Part shown: positions 22,201-33,861 of the stretch, one piece after another
How positions within the stretch are numbered: position 1 is the stretch's first letter
Layout of the letters: every line of letters begins with the position of its first letter
From: Sparassis latifolia
Lineage: Eukaryota; Basidiomycota; Agaricomycetes; Polyporales; Sparassidaceae
DNA length: 64,000 nucleotides
Direction: 5' to 3'
Assembly (NCBI GenBank): GCA_018466975.1
Contig: JAENRS010000014.1
Span: 156,001-220,000 of the forward strand
Made by a program: the position numbers and the translations under genes
Notes under the pieces: generated by a model
Told to the model about the DNA's origin: nothing
The model's input: the letters and a program-made list of their open reading frames with translations, nothing else
Databases searched by the model: none

Positions 22201-24527
22201 CGTCGTCGTAGAGTGCAGAGACGTGTCAAGCTTGGCCGAATTCCGGATGAGACCGGTCGGCGAAATGGCAGAATAGTGGTCGCCAGAAATTAAATTATTA
22301 TGTAATAATTAAATGAAATTAATTCAAGTTGCGCAAGGAAGAATTCACTCTGCAGCTCTGCACGGAGCTCAGTATATATACATACCTCCTCCTCCAAACT
22401 CGTAGAACCATCCATACGTCCCTGCGAAGACATCCGTGAATTGGAAGGTCTGGGGAAACCGTCCGAGAGCGGGAGAGTCCGGGAGGCTCTCATGCCAAAC
22501 GTACTTGAGGCTGCAGGGCAGCACGGGGTAGTCTCCCGTAGGCAGACTACAAAATGATCCCTATGAGTGAGGGAGGCGACGGGATCATAAGCACGGGGCA
22601 GCCTCAGACCGCCACCAGGATGGCCCGGCAGATGCATCACACAGGATCGATACCGTATCGCACACATCCCCCGGCCGCGGAATGCAAGCCGCACTCACTC
22701 TTCTCTCCATCCGCTGCTTGCCATAAACACCCTCTCCTCCTCCAGCAGCCCCCATGTCCTCGCGTCAACCATGACACAGAACCTGGCAGCATAATAATGG
22801 CTTTCCTAATCACCCTTGTCAGCCTGATGCGCCTTTACGCAAATCTGACGCTGCTGCAGCACTGGGGTACCTCGCATCTCCATCATCCCTGTCTTAGGCC
22901 CGTCCACGGCCCGTCTATCACTAGTTTGCTAATCCTGGTGCGTCGCGTCTTCGACGCGGAAATGAGCATCCCACCCCTCCCCGGCGTCCGCCAGCCTATC
23001 TGTGTTTATCTCGAGCAGACTTCCCGCTCCAACGGTTTACGACAAATGTTTGTCATGCTGACTGTGTGCTCCTCACACACACGCACACACAGACCGCAGA
23101 CTCAGTAGCCTGCCGCATCGCACCGGCACCGTTCCTGGCCTCGCCTACCGTCTCTATTTAGCTCGGGCCTCTGGCAAGCATGCGCGTGCGGCTGCGTAAA
23201 GTCTATCGGCCAACCCGACTTCGCGCCCCGCTCGAGAGAATGACTGGTCAACCTTGAAGCTTGAGCTTGTGCGCCTTTACGTATGGATTGGATCTTATTG
23301 CTGCGTCTGCGATGCCCAATCACCGGTCAATATTCAATATTCACGTCCACGCAAAGGATATGCTTCAGAATTGGCTCGCTCTGCTGTTGTCCGCTGAATT
23401 TAGAGACCTTGACTTGGTAGATGACTTCTCTCATATCGCACGCATTCGCGTGGTGTCCATGCTGCAACTCACCGGCGCGGACCGCCACCAGCATTCTCAA
23501 CCACTCGGATTGCAAGATTATGAAATGCACTGTTTTACGCGAGCGCAAGTCGCGCTGTTCAAATTAAAATTTTGTAAGTCTCTGAGCCACCCTCTGCCAA
23601 ACCGTTTGGGCTGACGTAGTTCTCTCATGGCAGCCCCTCCCAAACCCCTCGGTGTCATCGGGTTTCCCGGGGACACGGTTACCATCTCCCCGTACGCTAA
23701 CTGCGAACGTTTTGTTGCGGCGCCCGTCTTCAGGATCAGTGTTCTGAACAGCCGCCGTGTCACTGGACGGCCAGCCGGACTGAACCCCGGCGGCGTGCAC
23801 ACCAGTCTTGTAGCTCCGGGGGACTCAGCTAGACGGGCGACGGACGGCCAGCCCCCCCCCTCTTTAGAACCACAACAAATGCGTTGGACTGGATTTCCGT
23901 GAACCCCGGATTCTTGCCCCACCTCGGAGGGAGTGGAAAAAATCGTCAGTCCGCCATGGTTACGGCAGAAGTACTGCGGCTGGTTCGTTCTCGGGCGTGG
24001 GTTGCCTCCACGGTCGTGATGAACAACCGCGTCTTTGCAGTTCGACTTCTGACTCTTTGAGTCGTGACAACGTTAGTCCAGGCTCAATTTGTTTGCACAT
24101 TTTTCAGATACGGCGTCCGTGGGATAGCATAAATACTGCAAGCTCGCCGTCTCCGGAGTCGGACGCACTCGCGACCTATCTTTCGCGGTACACTGCGCGA
24201 CGCGAGGGCGTATCGCGTTTTTACGTGTGGAGCAGGTGATATAGTTCGATCGCGATAGGCGCCCACACGCGTACACAAGGGCAAACAACGCGCTCGCGAC
24301 TAAGATGGATGTTAGAAGATTGCAAACGGCTGTAATATGCACGACCTTGGTTCGACGACGGCAGCCTTCCATGCTCACTCAGGATCAATGCACCCCTGCA
24401 CCTGGTATTTCACCTGGTATTATGGTTGCTCGTAACCGAAACAAAGTAGATAAACTCGTATACAGCCCGTTACAGATCAACAGCGACGTTCAAATAAGAT
24501 AAATGCCTAACACGCATAAATACCCCA
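22201..24527. other. intergenic, no supported gene
   Basis: About 2.3 kb between the mitochondrial-type protein and the condensin gene. It holds an AT-rich inverted repeat at 22293-22310, a CA-type run near 23078, and a C9 run near 23853. ORFs of up to 184 codons occur but have no family features or splice-supported extension. Confidence 0.4.
22293..22310. repeat. AT-rich inverted repeat
   Basis: AATTATTA TG TAATAATT: perfect 8-bp arms with a 2-base spacer in an AT-rich patch just upstream of the mitochondrial-type gene. It may simply reflect composition. Confidence 0.6.
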
Positions 24528-27500
24528 TCATAAGATATCCGCCACTTCCTCCTCTTCCTCTTCATCACTCGAGTTCGTGGCGAAAGAGGCATGCGCAGAA
24601 GGTGCATCATCTCCTTCTGGGTCGCTGCTATCGTGTATCGATATCGGTGGCGACGCGGGGCGGGGAACACTGTGTTTCAAGGATTGTTAGTTATCAGCAA
24701 CCAGTCAGGAAGTGCTCTCACCTTTTCCTGGCAGGTGCGCTCTTCCGTCTCTTCGGAGCCTCGTCTTCCGTCGTGTCGTGTATAGAAATGGGGGGCGACG
24801 GGTCACGTGGAGCACTGGATACACCACGGTCATGTCAGCATTAGGAAGAACCCACACGGACGAAGGGACGCACCTCTTTCTTGCCGCTGTACTTGTCCGC
24901 TTTTTCGGCTGCCGAGAAGGCATAGGTGTCACGTCTTCAAAATCGCTGTCCATTTCCTTCTTCGGTGTGAGGGCGACTGCCACTGCCTTCCTGGTTTTCT
25001 CCGCTCTGCACGAACATTTCATCAGTACAACACTAATTTTCCACCATGACGTGACGTACACAGAACGCCTCGGCATGACGCGCGCAGGTGGCGTAGCTTC
25101 CGTCTGTTCATCAGACTCGTCATCGGAAAGGGAGAGGCGGCGTCTCCTGTCAAATGGCAGCGAGTCAGCTTTGCATCCAAGCAACCATGTGAAGAGAAGT
25201 GTGTATTCACTTCAATTTACCCTTACTACTGGCTTTGCGGGCATGAGAAGGTGGGACGTCATCTGCGTCGGACGCGAGGCCACTGGCAGCTGAACCTGTC
25301 GCGATGCTCTCAGATCGTCTGCGCCCAAGAACGACAACGTTAGTAAGTCAAGAAGTATGTGGAAATTAGGGCAGGGAATATAGGGCAGCCTACCGTTTTC
25401 TGGCAGTCTTCTGCGGGATCTTCACGTCCTCGTCCTCGTCACCATCCTCGGCCTTCATCTCGTCCAGAAATTCGAAGAGCTCCTTGAGGTACTCCAGCTG
25501 GCGATAGTCGTCCTCGCTAAAGTCCTCCAGCTGCTTCTCGAACTTCTTCGAGATCGTGTTGTCGAACTTTATGAAGGCGTTGTGGGAGGTCGTATCGCGG
25601 AGTGGACGGCGCTGTTTGACGGGTCAGAAGAAGGATTAGCGGAAGCGGACCATGGATAAACGGGGTCTCGTACCGAGCGCAGGTTGTGCGTGAGCAACTT
25701 CAGAGTGCGAATCTTGTCGTCGTCCACAGCCTCGGGTATGTGGAGCTTGCCCAGCATTTGACACAGACCTTTCATATCGTCCTCTGTCCCCGACAAATAT
25801 TAAGACAGGACATCACCAACGCATAATAAGGGAAAGCGCGCACTCTCAAGCTCCTTATTGAATAACGCCCTCACGATATCGCTTGCAAAATCGACATGAA
25901 TAGCTTCGTCCGCAGAGATACCTTGTACACCCTTAGCGACAGCGCTGCATCAAGTGCGTCAGCGCGGCGATATTGTACGGAACAATGACACGCACGCGGC
26001 CTTCTGTGGGTCTGTCCAGTCCACAAACATAAGCCCCACTTGTGCCGGGCTGACCATCTCCTCGTCACCGTCCCAGTCTCTGTATACGTTGACCAGCTGC
26101 TCGTACAGAGGGATAAAGATCTAGTCGACGACAAAGGAGCATTCAGTATTCTCCTTGTGGCTTCAATTTCTGGAGAGTCCCACCTTCTGCATGCGACGTT
26201 GATTCGTAGGGGACGAATATGAGTAGACGGGAAAGAAGTACGACAAGCACTGGCGAAGCTCCTGGTTCGGCAAGGTCTCGGGCGAGATATAGATCAGCAT
26301 AAGACTCCTGAGCATCTATACACTGTATCAACACCGGGGTGCAAATATCGTTAGATGAGAATACAGACTCGGTCATCCGCGATCATGCCAGAAAGCATGA
26401 GCTTTGAAATGCCCATGCAAAGCAAGGCCTGCACCTTGTCTGACTCCTCATTTTCGAGCTGATACAGGAGGAAATCGACGATGCGCTCTGCCTGGGAGCG
26501 CGTCAGCTATCCATCACGCACAGGAGAGTTACAGCACAGAAGACGCACGTTGGCGCTGCCGGGCGCGAGGAAGTCGCTCTCGTGCACCATGAGAATGTCA
26601 AATACGATCTGAAGAACATGAATCTTGAGCACTGGTGGCGCGGATTGGACTTGACCGAGGAAGAGCTGGAACGAGTTCAACGCCATGCGCTGCTCCGAGA
26701 ACGGACGGTCAGCATATGATGACCATCGATGACCATTCTTGACGCACTCGTGCAATCAGACAACACAGGCCAAGGCTGACGAGGCCCTTCTCTCTCATAA
26801 TCAACTCTTTACGTTTGACGGCAGGGACGATCAGTTCTCCGAGTATTCCCTCTAACGTCGAGTTCTCTTCGAAAGTCTGTCGGGTGCTTCAGTCCAGCCG
26901 ACTAAGGAGAGAGCGGGAAACACATACTCCGTTCACCCGCTCTAACATGCCGATGCACAGAGACAGACATCGCAGGTCGACGATGTCCGCTCTTGCCCTC
27001 TCCTCCGGTGACATCTCCGCGTTGGGCTTGGGCAGCGCGCGGACAGTCTTGACGGTCGCAGGAGTAGCACCGAAGTCGGTTTCACCATCGTTGATCTCTC
27101 TCTAGGTACCATGGGACGTCAGACATAAGCTGAAATGGAGGTGGTGCCCACTCACAGGCTCGTCATCCGGGTCTGTGGGATCTCTAAGTTCATGAACTAC
27201 TTCTACCACTACGCGAATGAGATCGCGCTCATTCGGCGAGAGGGTCCTCAATACGTCGAGACACCGTGCAACCAGACCTTCCGGTAACGCGTCCTGGGAG
27301 ATCATGTCGCCTGCGGAGCACGATTTAAGCTCAGCATCAGAGAAGTGTACATAAGGTACTTACGGACGAGCTGGAACATCTTCCTCCGCCCGATCTCATC
27401 TGCATAATCGAGGTTCACAGCGGTCTTGAGCATTTCGGCAATGACAAACTCCCGGTCCATCCGCTGCTCCTCTCTTTTCTCATGCGCGTCGTCATCGTCG

Positions 27501-29050
27501 TCCATGCCTGCGCGCAGGAGCTGCTCTTCCTCCTCTTCTTGGATGTATTCCAGCAGCTCGTTGTATGCTGATTGGATTCGGAAGGCCAACGCGGTCACGA
27601 CTGGAAGCACAGACTCCAGCCTGTTGTCATCCTTCGTGACAATGCAGTGGTCGACAAACACGCGCGCTAGGAATGCCTTCTCTGGCGTTAGAGAGGTCCA
27701 GTAATTGTCTGCCAACAAACGCATAAGGACCCTTCAGAACTACGCTCCCATGCAGCACTCACCGCTAAACTGTACGTTGTCAAAAATATCGACTCTGGCT
27801 TCGAATACACGTGAGATTGCGTCCTCGGCAATCTGCATGCCTTCCATGAGATCGAACAGTTTCAAGAACGCTACGAGGTCCGCTTGGATCCCGTCGTCTT
27901 CGCCGGCCTCGCTTTTGGCCGCGCTCGCGGACGACATCGACCCACGTACCGACAAGCTTCGCTGCCGCGGCCTTGACGGTCTCTTCGCGGTCCCCCAGCC
28001 CATTGCGGACGATCAACTCGCGCTGTGCGATGGAGAGAGCGCGGGGGTGTGCGATGCCAATGCCTGCATCGGTGTCGGGCAGACATTGCTGCTCGAGCAC
28101 AGTGGAGTAGACGAGCCGCCGCAGGGTTGTGTCGACGTCGCGTGTGCGCGCGAGGATGTGTGGGAGCGTCTCCTCGTTCAGCTGCAGGTTCACCAGGGCG
28201 GCGCGCCGGACGTCACTGTAACAGACAAAAAAGACTTGAGAGGAAAAATAGAGGGAACGACAGCACTGTATCACGTACGCCGAGGTGTCATATGTCAGTG
28301 TGTCGAGAAGCAATTCCTGGATGCTAGTTTCGTCCTCCTCCAACTCGGCGATGTTCTCGGACGGGGCGAGTTTAGAGAGCGCGAGCACCGTCTGTGCTCG
28401 TATTGGAGGCTCCTTATCCCGTATGCGCTCTAGGAGGCTGGTGCGCATAGAAAGGTAGAGGTCTTCACTGTACCGCACGTTGTAAGATTGCCACACGGAG
28501 GAGATCAGAAGGACATACTCTATTTCTCCAAGGTGCAGAATCATGTCCGCGATGCACTGTACGACTCGGAAACGTACAACTTTATCTTTCGCAACACATC
28601 CCTTCAGGAGGAACTTGAGCACGCGGGTGACGAACCTGGACGCGGTGGTGTCCTCGTCCTCGTCCATCTCCTTCCTCTTGCGTTCTTCAACAGCTAAACC
28701 GCAAGTGAGCAATTTGCCTGCGTGGTATTTATCTACTCACCCTTCTCGTTAATAAATCTGACATACCCTCCAACGAACTTCATGATCCTGTCGGCCACCG
28801 TCACGCCCTTCTTCATCGGCAGCACACGCGCCAGCATGTCAAGCATGACGTCCTCAAATTCACGCTCACCAACGAGCTTGATGCTCCTGCCGTTCTGCAC
28901 GGGCTCTGTGTGTGTCGCGGCATCGGTCTGGAGTTTGTAGAGCGCGACGAAGTTCTTCTGGTGGTTTGCTGCGGTAGACTGTGCTTGGTCAAATATTCTG
29001 GCTATAGCTTGTGGAAGAACTTCTAAATCAGAGACTGTGCGTGCGGGCAT
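24528..29050 (-). CDS. condensin complex subunit 3 (CND3/YCG1/CAP-G type)
   Basis: HEAT-repeat non-SMC subunit of condensin, which binds DNA and compacts mitotic chromosomes. The start at 29050 reads MPARTVSDLEVLPQAIARIF. Conserved features follow: FEDVMLDMLARVLPMKKGV then FVGGYVRFINEK, FVTRVLKFLLKGCVAKDKVV with RFRVVQCIADMILHLGEIE, SLLERIRDKEPPIRAQTVLA with LSKLAP, and RRAALVNLQLNEETLPHILA, all typical of the Cnd3 HEAT array. The C-terminal third continues with helical repeats through 25400. The tail (24528-25300) is Ser/Asp/Lys-rich with a peptide SPPISIHD that occurs twice, and ends in an acidic EEEEEVADIL. At least twelve short introns are present. No frame break was noticed. Its neighbours are unrelated. 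Confidence 0.85.
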
Positions 29051-30491
29051 GATAACCAGTTGCTCGTCGTGGTCGACGACGAACGCGTATTACCCCTGCC
29101 GGCCAACCGCCCGAGCAAGTTCAACGCGCAACGCGCAGAACACGTGATCCGTGACAATACAAACGCGTCCGACTCTACACGTGTATACTCACCCTCGCCT
29201 TGGCGTCGGCAATGGACACAGCTAGCAGGTCATCTTGAATTCATTCACATCTGCCACCCTGTAATCTATCATCAGAGTGCTTCCAAATCTTTCCATGTCC
29301 ATCACCGACGCTCCGAGCTATCAGAGTGCGAGAAGCAACGGGGCGACCAAGTCAGGTCGGAACAGCAAAGCCGACTGAGCACAGCGGGTACGGCTGGAGG
29401 GCAGACAGACCGGAGAGTGTCCTTGCAGTGACACGGAGGTCAGTGGATGCACCAGGACAGTGAGTCTCTGATATATTCATACCTTGCAGTGACACGGAGG
29501 TCACTGCAACAGCTGTAAGTAATGGTACATGTAAATAGGAAAAAGGGAGATGTACGTGGATGCACCAGGACAGTGAGTCTCTGGGGCATCCGACGACCAA
29601 CGGTAAGGTATATACGACGATCAGCGTCGCCGGCTACGGCTAGCGATAGCGCCGAGGTGTTGAGTAGATACGGGTGAAAAAGGACAAACCGAACCGGGTA
29701 TAACGCACGTTCTGAGGAACGTGCCAGGTCATCTCCTCGGACTCCTGAGCTCCTCGGACTACAGATTGCGACACGAGCCCACCGCACACCGCCCTACTTG
29801 TCACACGTGAGACGTGATGGTCCACACAGACTGCTTCAAGTTGATGCAGTTCAATATCCAATCTGGTCAGTTTAATGGGTCTCTAGCATGGTGTACTAAG
29901 ATGAACTTTGGTTGTGTTTCTTGTGTTGTGCACGCCTTCGATATTACCCTCCCGGTGATGCTACCTTCACGATATGACACAAGAATACCATGTCCATAGG
30001 AAGGAGTTCGTCTTAAATAGAGAGAATCTTAAACTTGAGCTTGAGGTCCCCAAAATAAAACCACAGCACCCAGGATTCCCGCGTGGTCCCCCACCGTGGT
30101 ACTAACTGGGCGGCACCTCGGTTAACTTCGCAGATCAGACGGGATGCGGTGCTTTCGAGGTCCTATGGCCGTGGATATCTATCCTAATTCGACAAAGTAT
30201 ATAAAGCATAGAAAAAGAACTCTCGCAACCCACAGCTTTCCACCACAAGTTTGCCACTCGATTATCATTCCTCGTTGCAGAAATATATTTCCGTCAAACT
30301 ATGCTCCGGCATCTACCCTCCGCTAAGCCGCTCAATACTGCTCTTATTTATTGGAACCTGCTTTGTCTCATGTAAGTATCGTAATGGTGTGTCTAGCTCA
30401 CGACGCAGTCCGAGATCTTTCTAATAACAGTTGGCCCTGTCAATCATCCTCTATGAGCACATGAAGAAACTCTCTATTCTCTTACAATGGA
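29051..30491. other. intergenic with interleaved direct repeats
   Basis: Upstream region of the condensin gene. Apart from the direct repeats at 29421-29583 (listed separately) I see no gene. Confidence 0.45.
29421..29583. repeat. two interleaved direct repeats (22 bp and 28 bp)
   Basis: A 22-bp word beginning CCTTGCAGTGACACGG occurs at 29421-29442 and 29482-29503. A 28-bp word beginning GTGGATGCACCAGGACAG occurs at 29443-29470 and 29556-29583. All copies are exact. In the first pair they are adjacent, in the second they are separated by about 50 bp of other sequence, so a 50-bp block was duplicated and then split. Confidence 0.85.
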
Positions 30492-31560
30492 TCATGCTTT
30501 TACTTTCTCTTCGAGCGACTTATATCTGGCAAAAACGTGGATGTGCGCCAAACCTGGAACACTCTGCAATCTCTGCATCCAAAACAAGTGATATCAGTAC
30601 ACGCTCGGTATCATATATTCCAGAGCTTACAGGAGGGTTTACAAACCACGCCGTCTCCCACTCGTCCTCCTTCCACCGCCGCCTCACAAATTCAGCAATT
30701 TCACTCCCAGCCTCGCGCACGAGTGCTTCCTCTTCCTCCGTTCCAGGCGGGGAGCGCACGAGCTTGTCCAAACTGACGTTCCAATCTGCGAGCGCAGGCA
30801 GGCACTCTGGTAGTGTGCTTGGCGAAGGAGGGGGTTCTGTGTTGCCTGTGAAACCCCACATCCCGTCCTGCAGCAGCCGAGGTGCGACCGAGGGTGGAAG
30901 CGACGGCGGAAATATAGGGAGACGCGTCCAGATGAGAGTGTGTTCGATTTCCGGAGGGACTGTACAGATGTGAGCACAGAATACGCTAGGCCAGCACCGG
31001 CTGGCTCACCTGAATACGGCCAATCGTTCATGATAACACTGATCAGCTCCGGGGGAGTATCTGCGATAAAATATTCGGGAGAGTCGGCAGGAATGGAAGG
31101 AAGCTCCGCGGGAATCCTGTCAGAGACGTGTAATCCACTAGGAGCAGAACGATCTCGGTCCAGTCGAGAAGGAAGGCTCGACTGGCTATCCGGTTCTCCC
31201 CATCGCAAGCGCTTGCAGAGAAGGTAGTTCACTGTGCTGAAGTTCCACGAACATATATCCAAGCGAAAAATATAAAGAACGTACCCGTGGAGTCATACTG
31301 TGCCCGGATCCGTTTGGCCCATGCATCGTATCTGATCTGCAGCTTCTTGTCCCGCTTCAGGAGCCCAAGATCGCTTTACAATGGTTAGATTGCAGAAGAC
31401 AGACGATCAGGAATCACTCACGAACTTACCCCGAGTTAACGAAGGTCTTCAGTTGCTTCCAGGTGAATTTGGCGGGGTAGTGAACGAGTAACTCCTCGCG
31501 GGTGGGTGGTCCAATTCCCAGAGGAACGTTCTCCGGTGTGAGCGTCTGGCTGATGGTCAT
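30492..31560 (-). CDS. DUF3605 family protein
   Basis: The start at 31560 reads MTISQTLTPENVPLGIGPPT. Five exons read cleanly: YPAKFTWKQLKTFVNSG, then DLGLLKRDKKLQIRYDAW, then VNYLLCKRLRWGE and IMNDWPYS, then VPPEIEHTLIWTRLPIF through MWGFTG and EEWETAWFVNPP, and finally RLQSVPGLAHIHVFARY ending at 30492. The blocks NDWPYS-VPPEIEHTLIWTRLPI and WETAWFVNPPRLQSVPGLAH are hallmarks of DUF3605, a fungal family of about 250-300 residues without known function. Here the protein is near the usual length and looks intact. It lies in a gene-poor stretch beside a MITE. Confidence 0.8.
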
Positions 31561-31771
31561 GGATCTATGCTACATACTTGGATGAGCCTTTCGCATCGGG
31601 TCTATCACAAAGACGTGCATACGTATATTCGATTCAGGATGGTTAGTGGATGCCTTCCCGTAGCCGTTTAGAAACGTTCTAATCTAAATTTCGTCTCTAA
31701 ATCAGGCCGGCACGTCGGCAAATTGATCTCCGCATACCGTGAGAGCAAAGTGAGCTCTTTCTAAACCTTAT

Positions 31772-31806
31772 ATCTGGAAGGGGGGGGTCGACCCCCCCTT
31801 CCAGAT
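31772..31806. repeat. G8-TCGA-C7 palindrome
   Basis: ATCTGGAA, then eight G, TCGA, seven C, then TTCCAGAT: a near-perfect 35-bp palindrome differing only by one G/C. The 8-mer TTCTAAAC lies on both sides (31759-31766 and 31806-31813). It sits only 17 bp from the MITE. Confidence 0.9.
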
Positions 31807-31823
31807 TCTAAACGTCTCTCTAA

Positions 31824-32153
31824 AGGACCCCGGATTATAGGTGGGGAACCCTGAGTGCCATCCGGACAAATTTTGGGCGAAATCCACGCACAACCCTGAT
31901 ATAATCCAGACAGTTTGGAAGAAATTTTTTGAAAAGCCTGGTGCTGGTGCAGACATTTTGGCCCCATAGAGCCCTCGGCGAGCGCCAAAATGGCGCTTTC
32001 AGGAGCCTGATGCCGCCATCCAGACAAGATTTGGGGGGAAATTGGCACTTCACCCTGATTTCATCCAGACACAAAGGTCGATTTTCGGGTTTCGGCGCTT
32101 AGACATTTTTGGGCTCGCCGGATCAGGGTTGTTCACCTATAATCCGGGGTCCT
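31824..32153. mobile_element. non-autonomous inverted-repeat element (MITE), hAT-like
   Basis: 330 bp bounded by 31-bp terminal inverted repeats (31824-31854 and 32123-32153) that begin AGGACCCCGGATTATAGGTG and match at 28 of 31 positions. The element is flanked by an exact 8-bp target duplication, CTCTCTAA, at 31816-31823 and 32154-32161. Because the base next to each end also matches, the same data allow GGACC termini with a 10-bp duplication. There is no transposase frame. Eight-bp duplications point to the hAT superfamily, but the termini are not a classical CA/TA start, so the assignment is tentative. Flanks and termini are well preserved, suggesting fairly recent insertion. Confidence 0.85.
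31847..32117. repeat. internal direct duplication within the MITE
   Basis: The two halves, 31847-31965 and 32003-32117, are diverged direct copies. Each holds three modules of the pattern CCTGA - ATCC - AGACA followed by a T-rich/GGG segment. The pattern also occurs at the inner edge of the terminal repeats (AACCCTGA). The halves are joined by a spacer carrying a short hairpin, AGCGCCA AAA TGGCGCT, at 31981-31997. Confidence 0.7.
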
Positions 32154-33861
32154 CTCTCTAAACGATGATTTCGATCTCCGCCCACTCGCAATGCCCATCT
32201 TTGCCTATATTTGGTGCTGCATATTGCTTACATCATGCTGCTGCTCGTCCTAGAACTTGGTTTGATCATCATCATGTTGCGACGCTACGGTTTCACAAAT
32301 CCTGCTGTTCCGACACAGTGGGGTGTTTCGCAGTCCGCTTTGTGATTTAGAAGTGCTCCAAATCCTACGGGAAGGCATCCAGTCTGCAAGTTAGAGCAGT
32401 GTAGCAGACTCTCCGAGTCCGATCAGAGGTTAGCACGGATCTCGGGCGCCGGGTCGCACGTGCGCTCCACTTTCATGGCCTCCGTCGATTCACCAAGGGT
32501 CGTTTACTGCATTCTTCACAAGATTCTCCATGGAAATATGTGCTTCATCGGTACACAGTTTACTACGCACATATCTCTGTGCTGCACACTCCTGTATACT
32601 CGGATTCTGTGTGGATCTCTCCCAATCGTCTGTCTCGACGACGTCTTTCCCTCGTTGCGTTCAAGTTGGAGTCGTAAATCCTCTTGGATCGATTCGCTAC
32701 TAATTTATCTCGATATGCAGTCCATGTCCACCGGGGAGCCACTGGCACTGTATAGCAGCCGCGAATATAGAAGTGGATGCATGAGATTGGTCTCTTGCTC
32801 CCTCTTCTGTCCTTGCGGCTTCAGATTGACAGGTGCCAATCGATCGCCCATCGAAGACTCAGCACCACATGCACATTAATTATCTTCATGTTGACTGGCA
32901 ATTGACTGGTCCGAGTCAGGATCAGCCTGAACTCGAAGTGCCCCACTGCGTGCTCAGTGCGACCGTCGACGACAGCCTCCAACCAACAGTGCCAGCCTCG
33001 CGATCCGTTTTGCATAAATAGCTGCGGCAGACCGCCAACTCTCCCCGCCTCTCTGTCTTCCTTCCTCCACATCTCCAGGCGACGGCGCACCTGACAAGAT
33101 GGTCGTCGACATTCGCCGTGGGTAGATGGTAGAGGCCGGTGTCGTACTCTTCCTGCCCCCTCGCATTCCAGTATGCATCGCACATCTTCTTCGTACTACC
33201 GTACGCTTGTCCCTCTCTGTGTATGCGAGCACCATCCCCTTCGTCTTCCATCCTCATCCGTCCCCACGGCGGCAACCCACTGGAGCGGACGAGCGGCACG
33301 TAGAAAATAACATCGACATATCTTCGAGAACCCTAGTCGTTCCGGGCCTCCATAATGACTGGATGCCTTTCCCATTACGCTCGATCACTAGGCGCATGCA
33401 TCCGCGGTTCCTCATTGTACCCCGTCGATAAGTCATCACGCCGCTCCTCTCATGGTCATCAGTATCCTTGGGCTGGCCTGCCTCGCTGTCGCTCATGGAT
33501 AGTATTATAAAACAACGGTTGGACTATGAAGTGCATTTTCTTTCATGGTTCGATTCATTGCTTCTGTCCTGATGTTAGCTCGTTCTTCACAGTCTCGCTA
33601 TAATCAATCTCGTCGTCAATCCTCAACCCCGTAATTGCTCGAACTATCGAGGTTCTGTGTGCTCCCCGTGGTCGCCTCCTCGTTCTCGTCCTCATGACGT
33701 CCAACGCCATCACATCCTTGGGATTCATCATTGCAGAAACCTGCGCCCACCACTTGGTCCTTGGAGAACTACCTTCTGGTCTCCTCAATCTTCGGCACCT
33801 GCACATGCCTCGACTCCCGCGTCCATCACTATCCCCTCGCCCCGCGTTCGCGTACGATGTA

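Noticed and set aside
22554..23108. 184-codon plus-strand ORF
   Set aside because: No family motif, composition like random GC-rich sequence, and no splice-consistent neighbours.
23518..23922. Overlapping ORFs on both strands of 91-134 codons
   Set aside because: Both strands are open because of local GC-rich composition; neither translation has recognisable features.
31761..32048. Minus-strand ORF of 95 codons across the MITE
   Set aside because: It runs through the G-run palindrome and the element interior, overlaps in several frames with similar ORFs, and has no transposase features.
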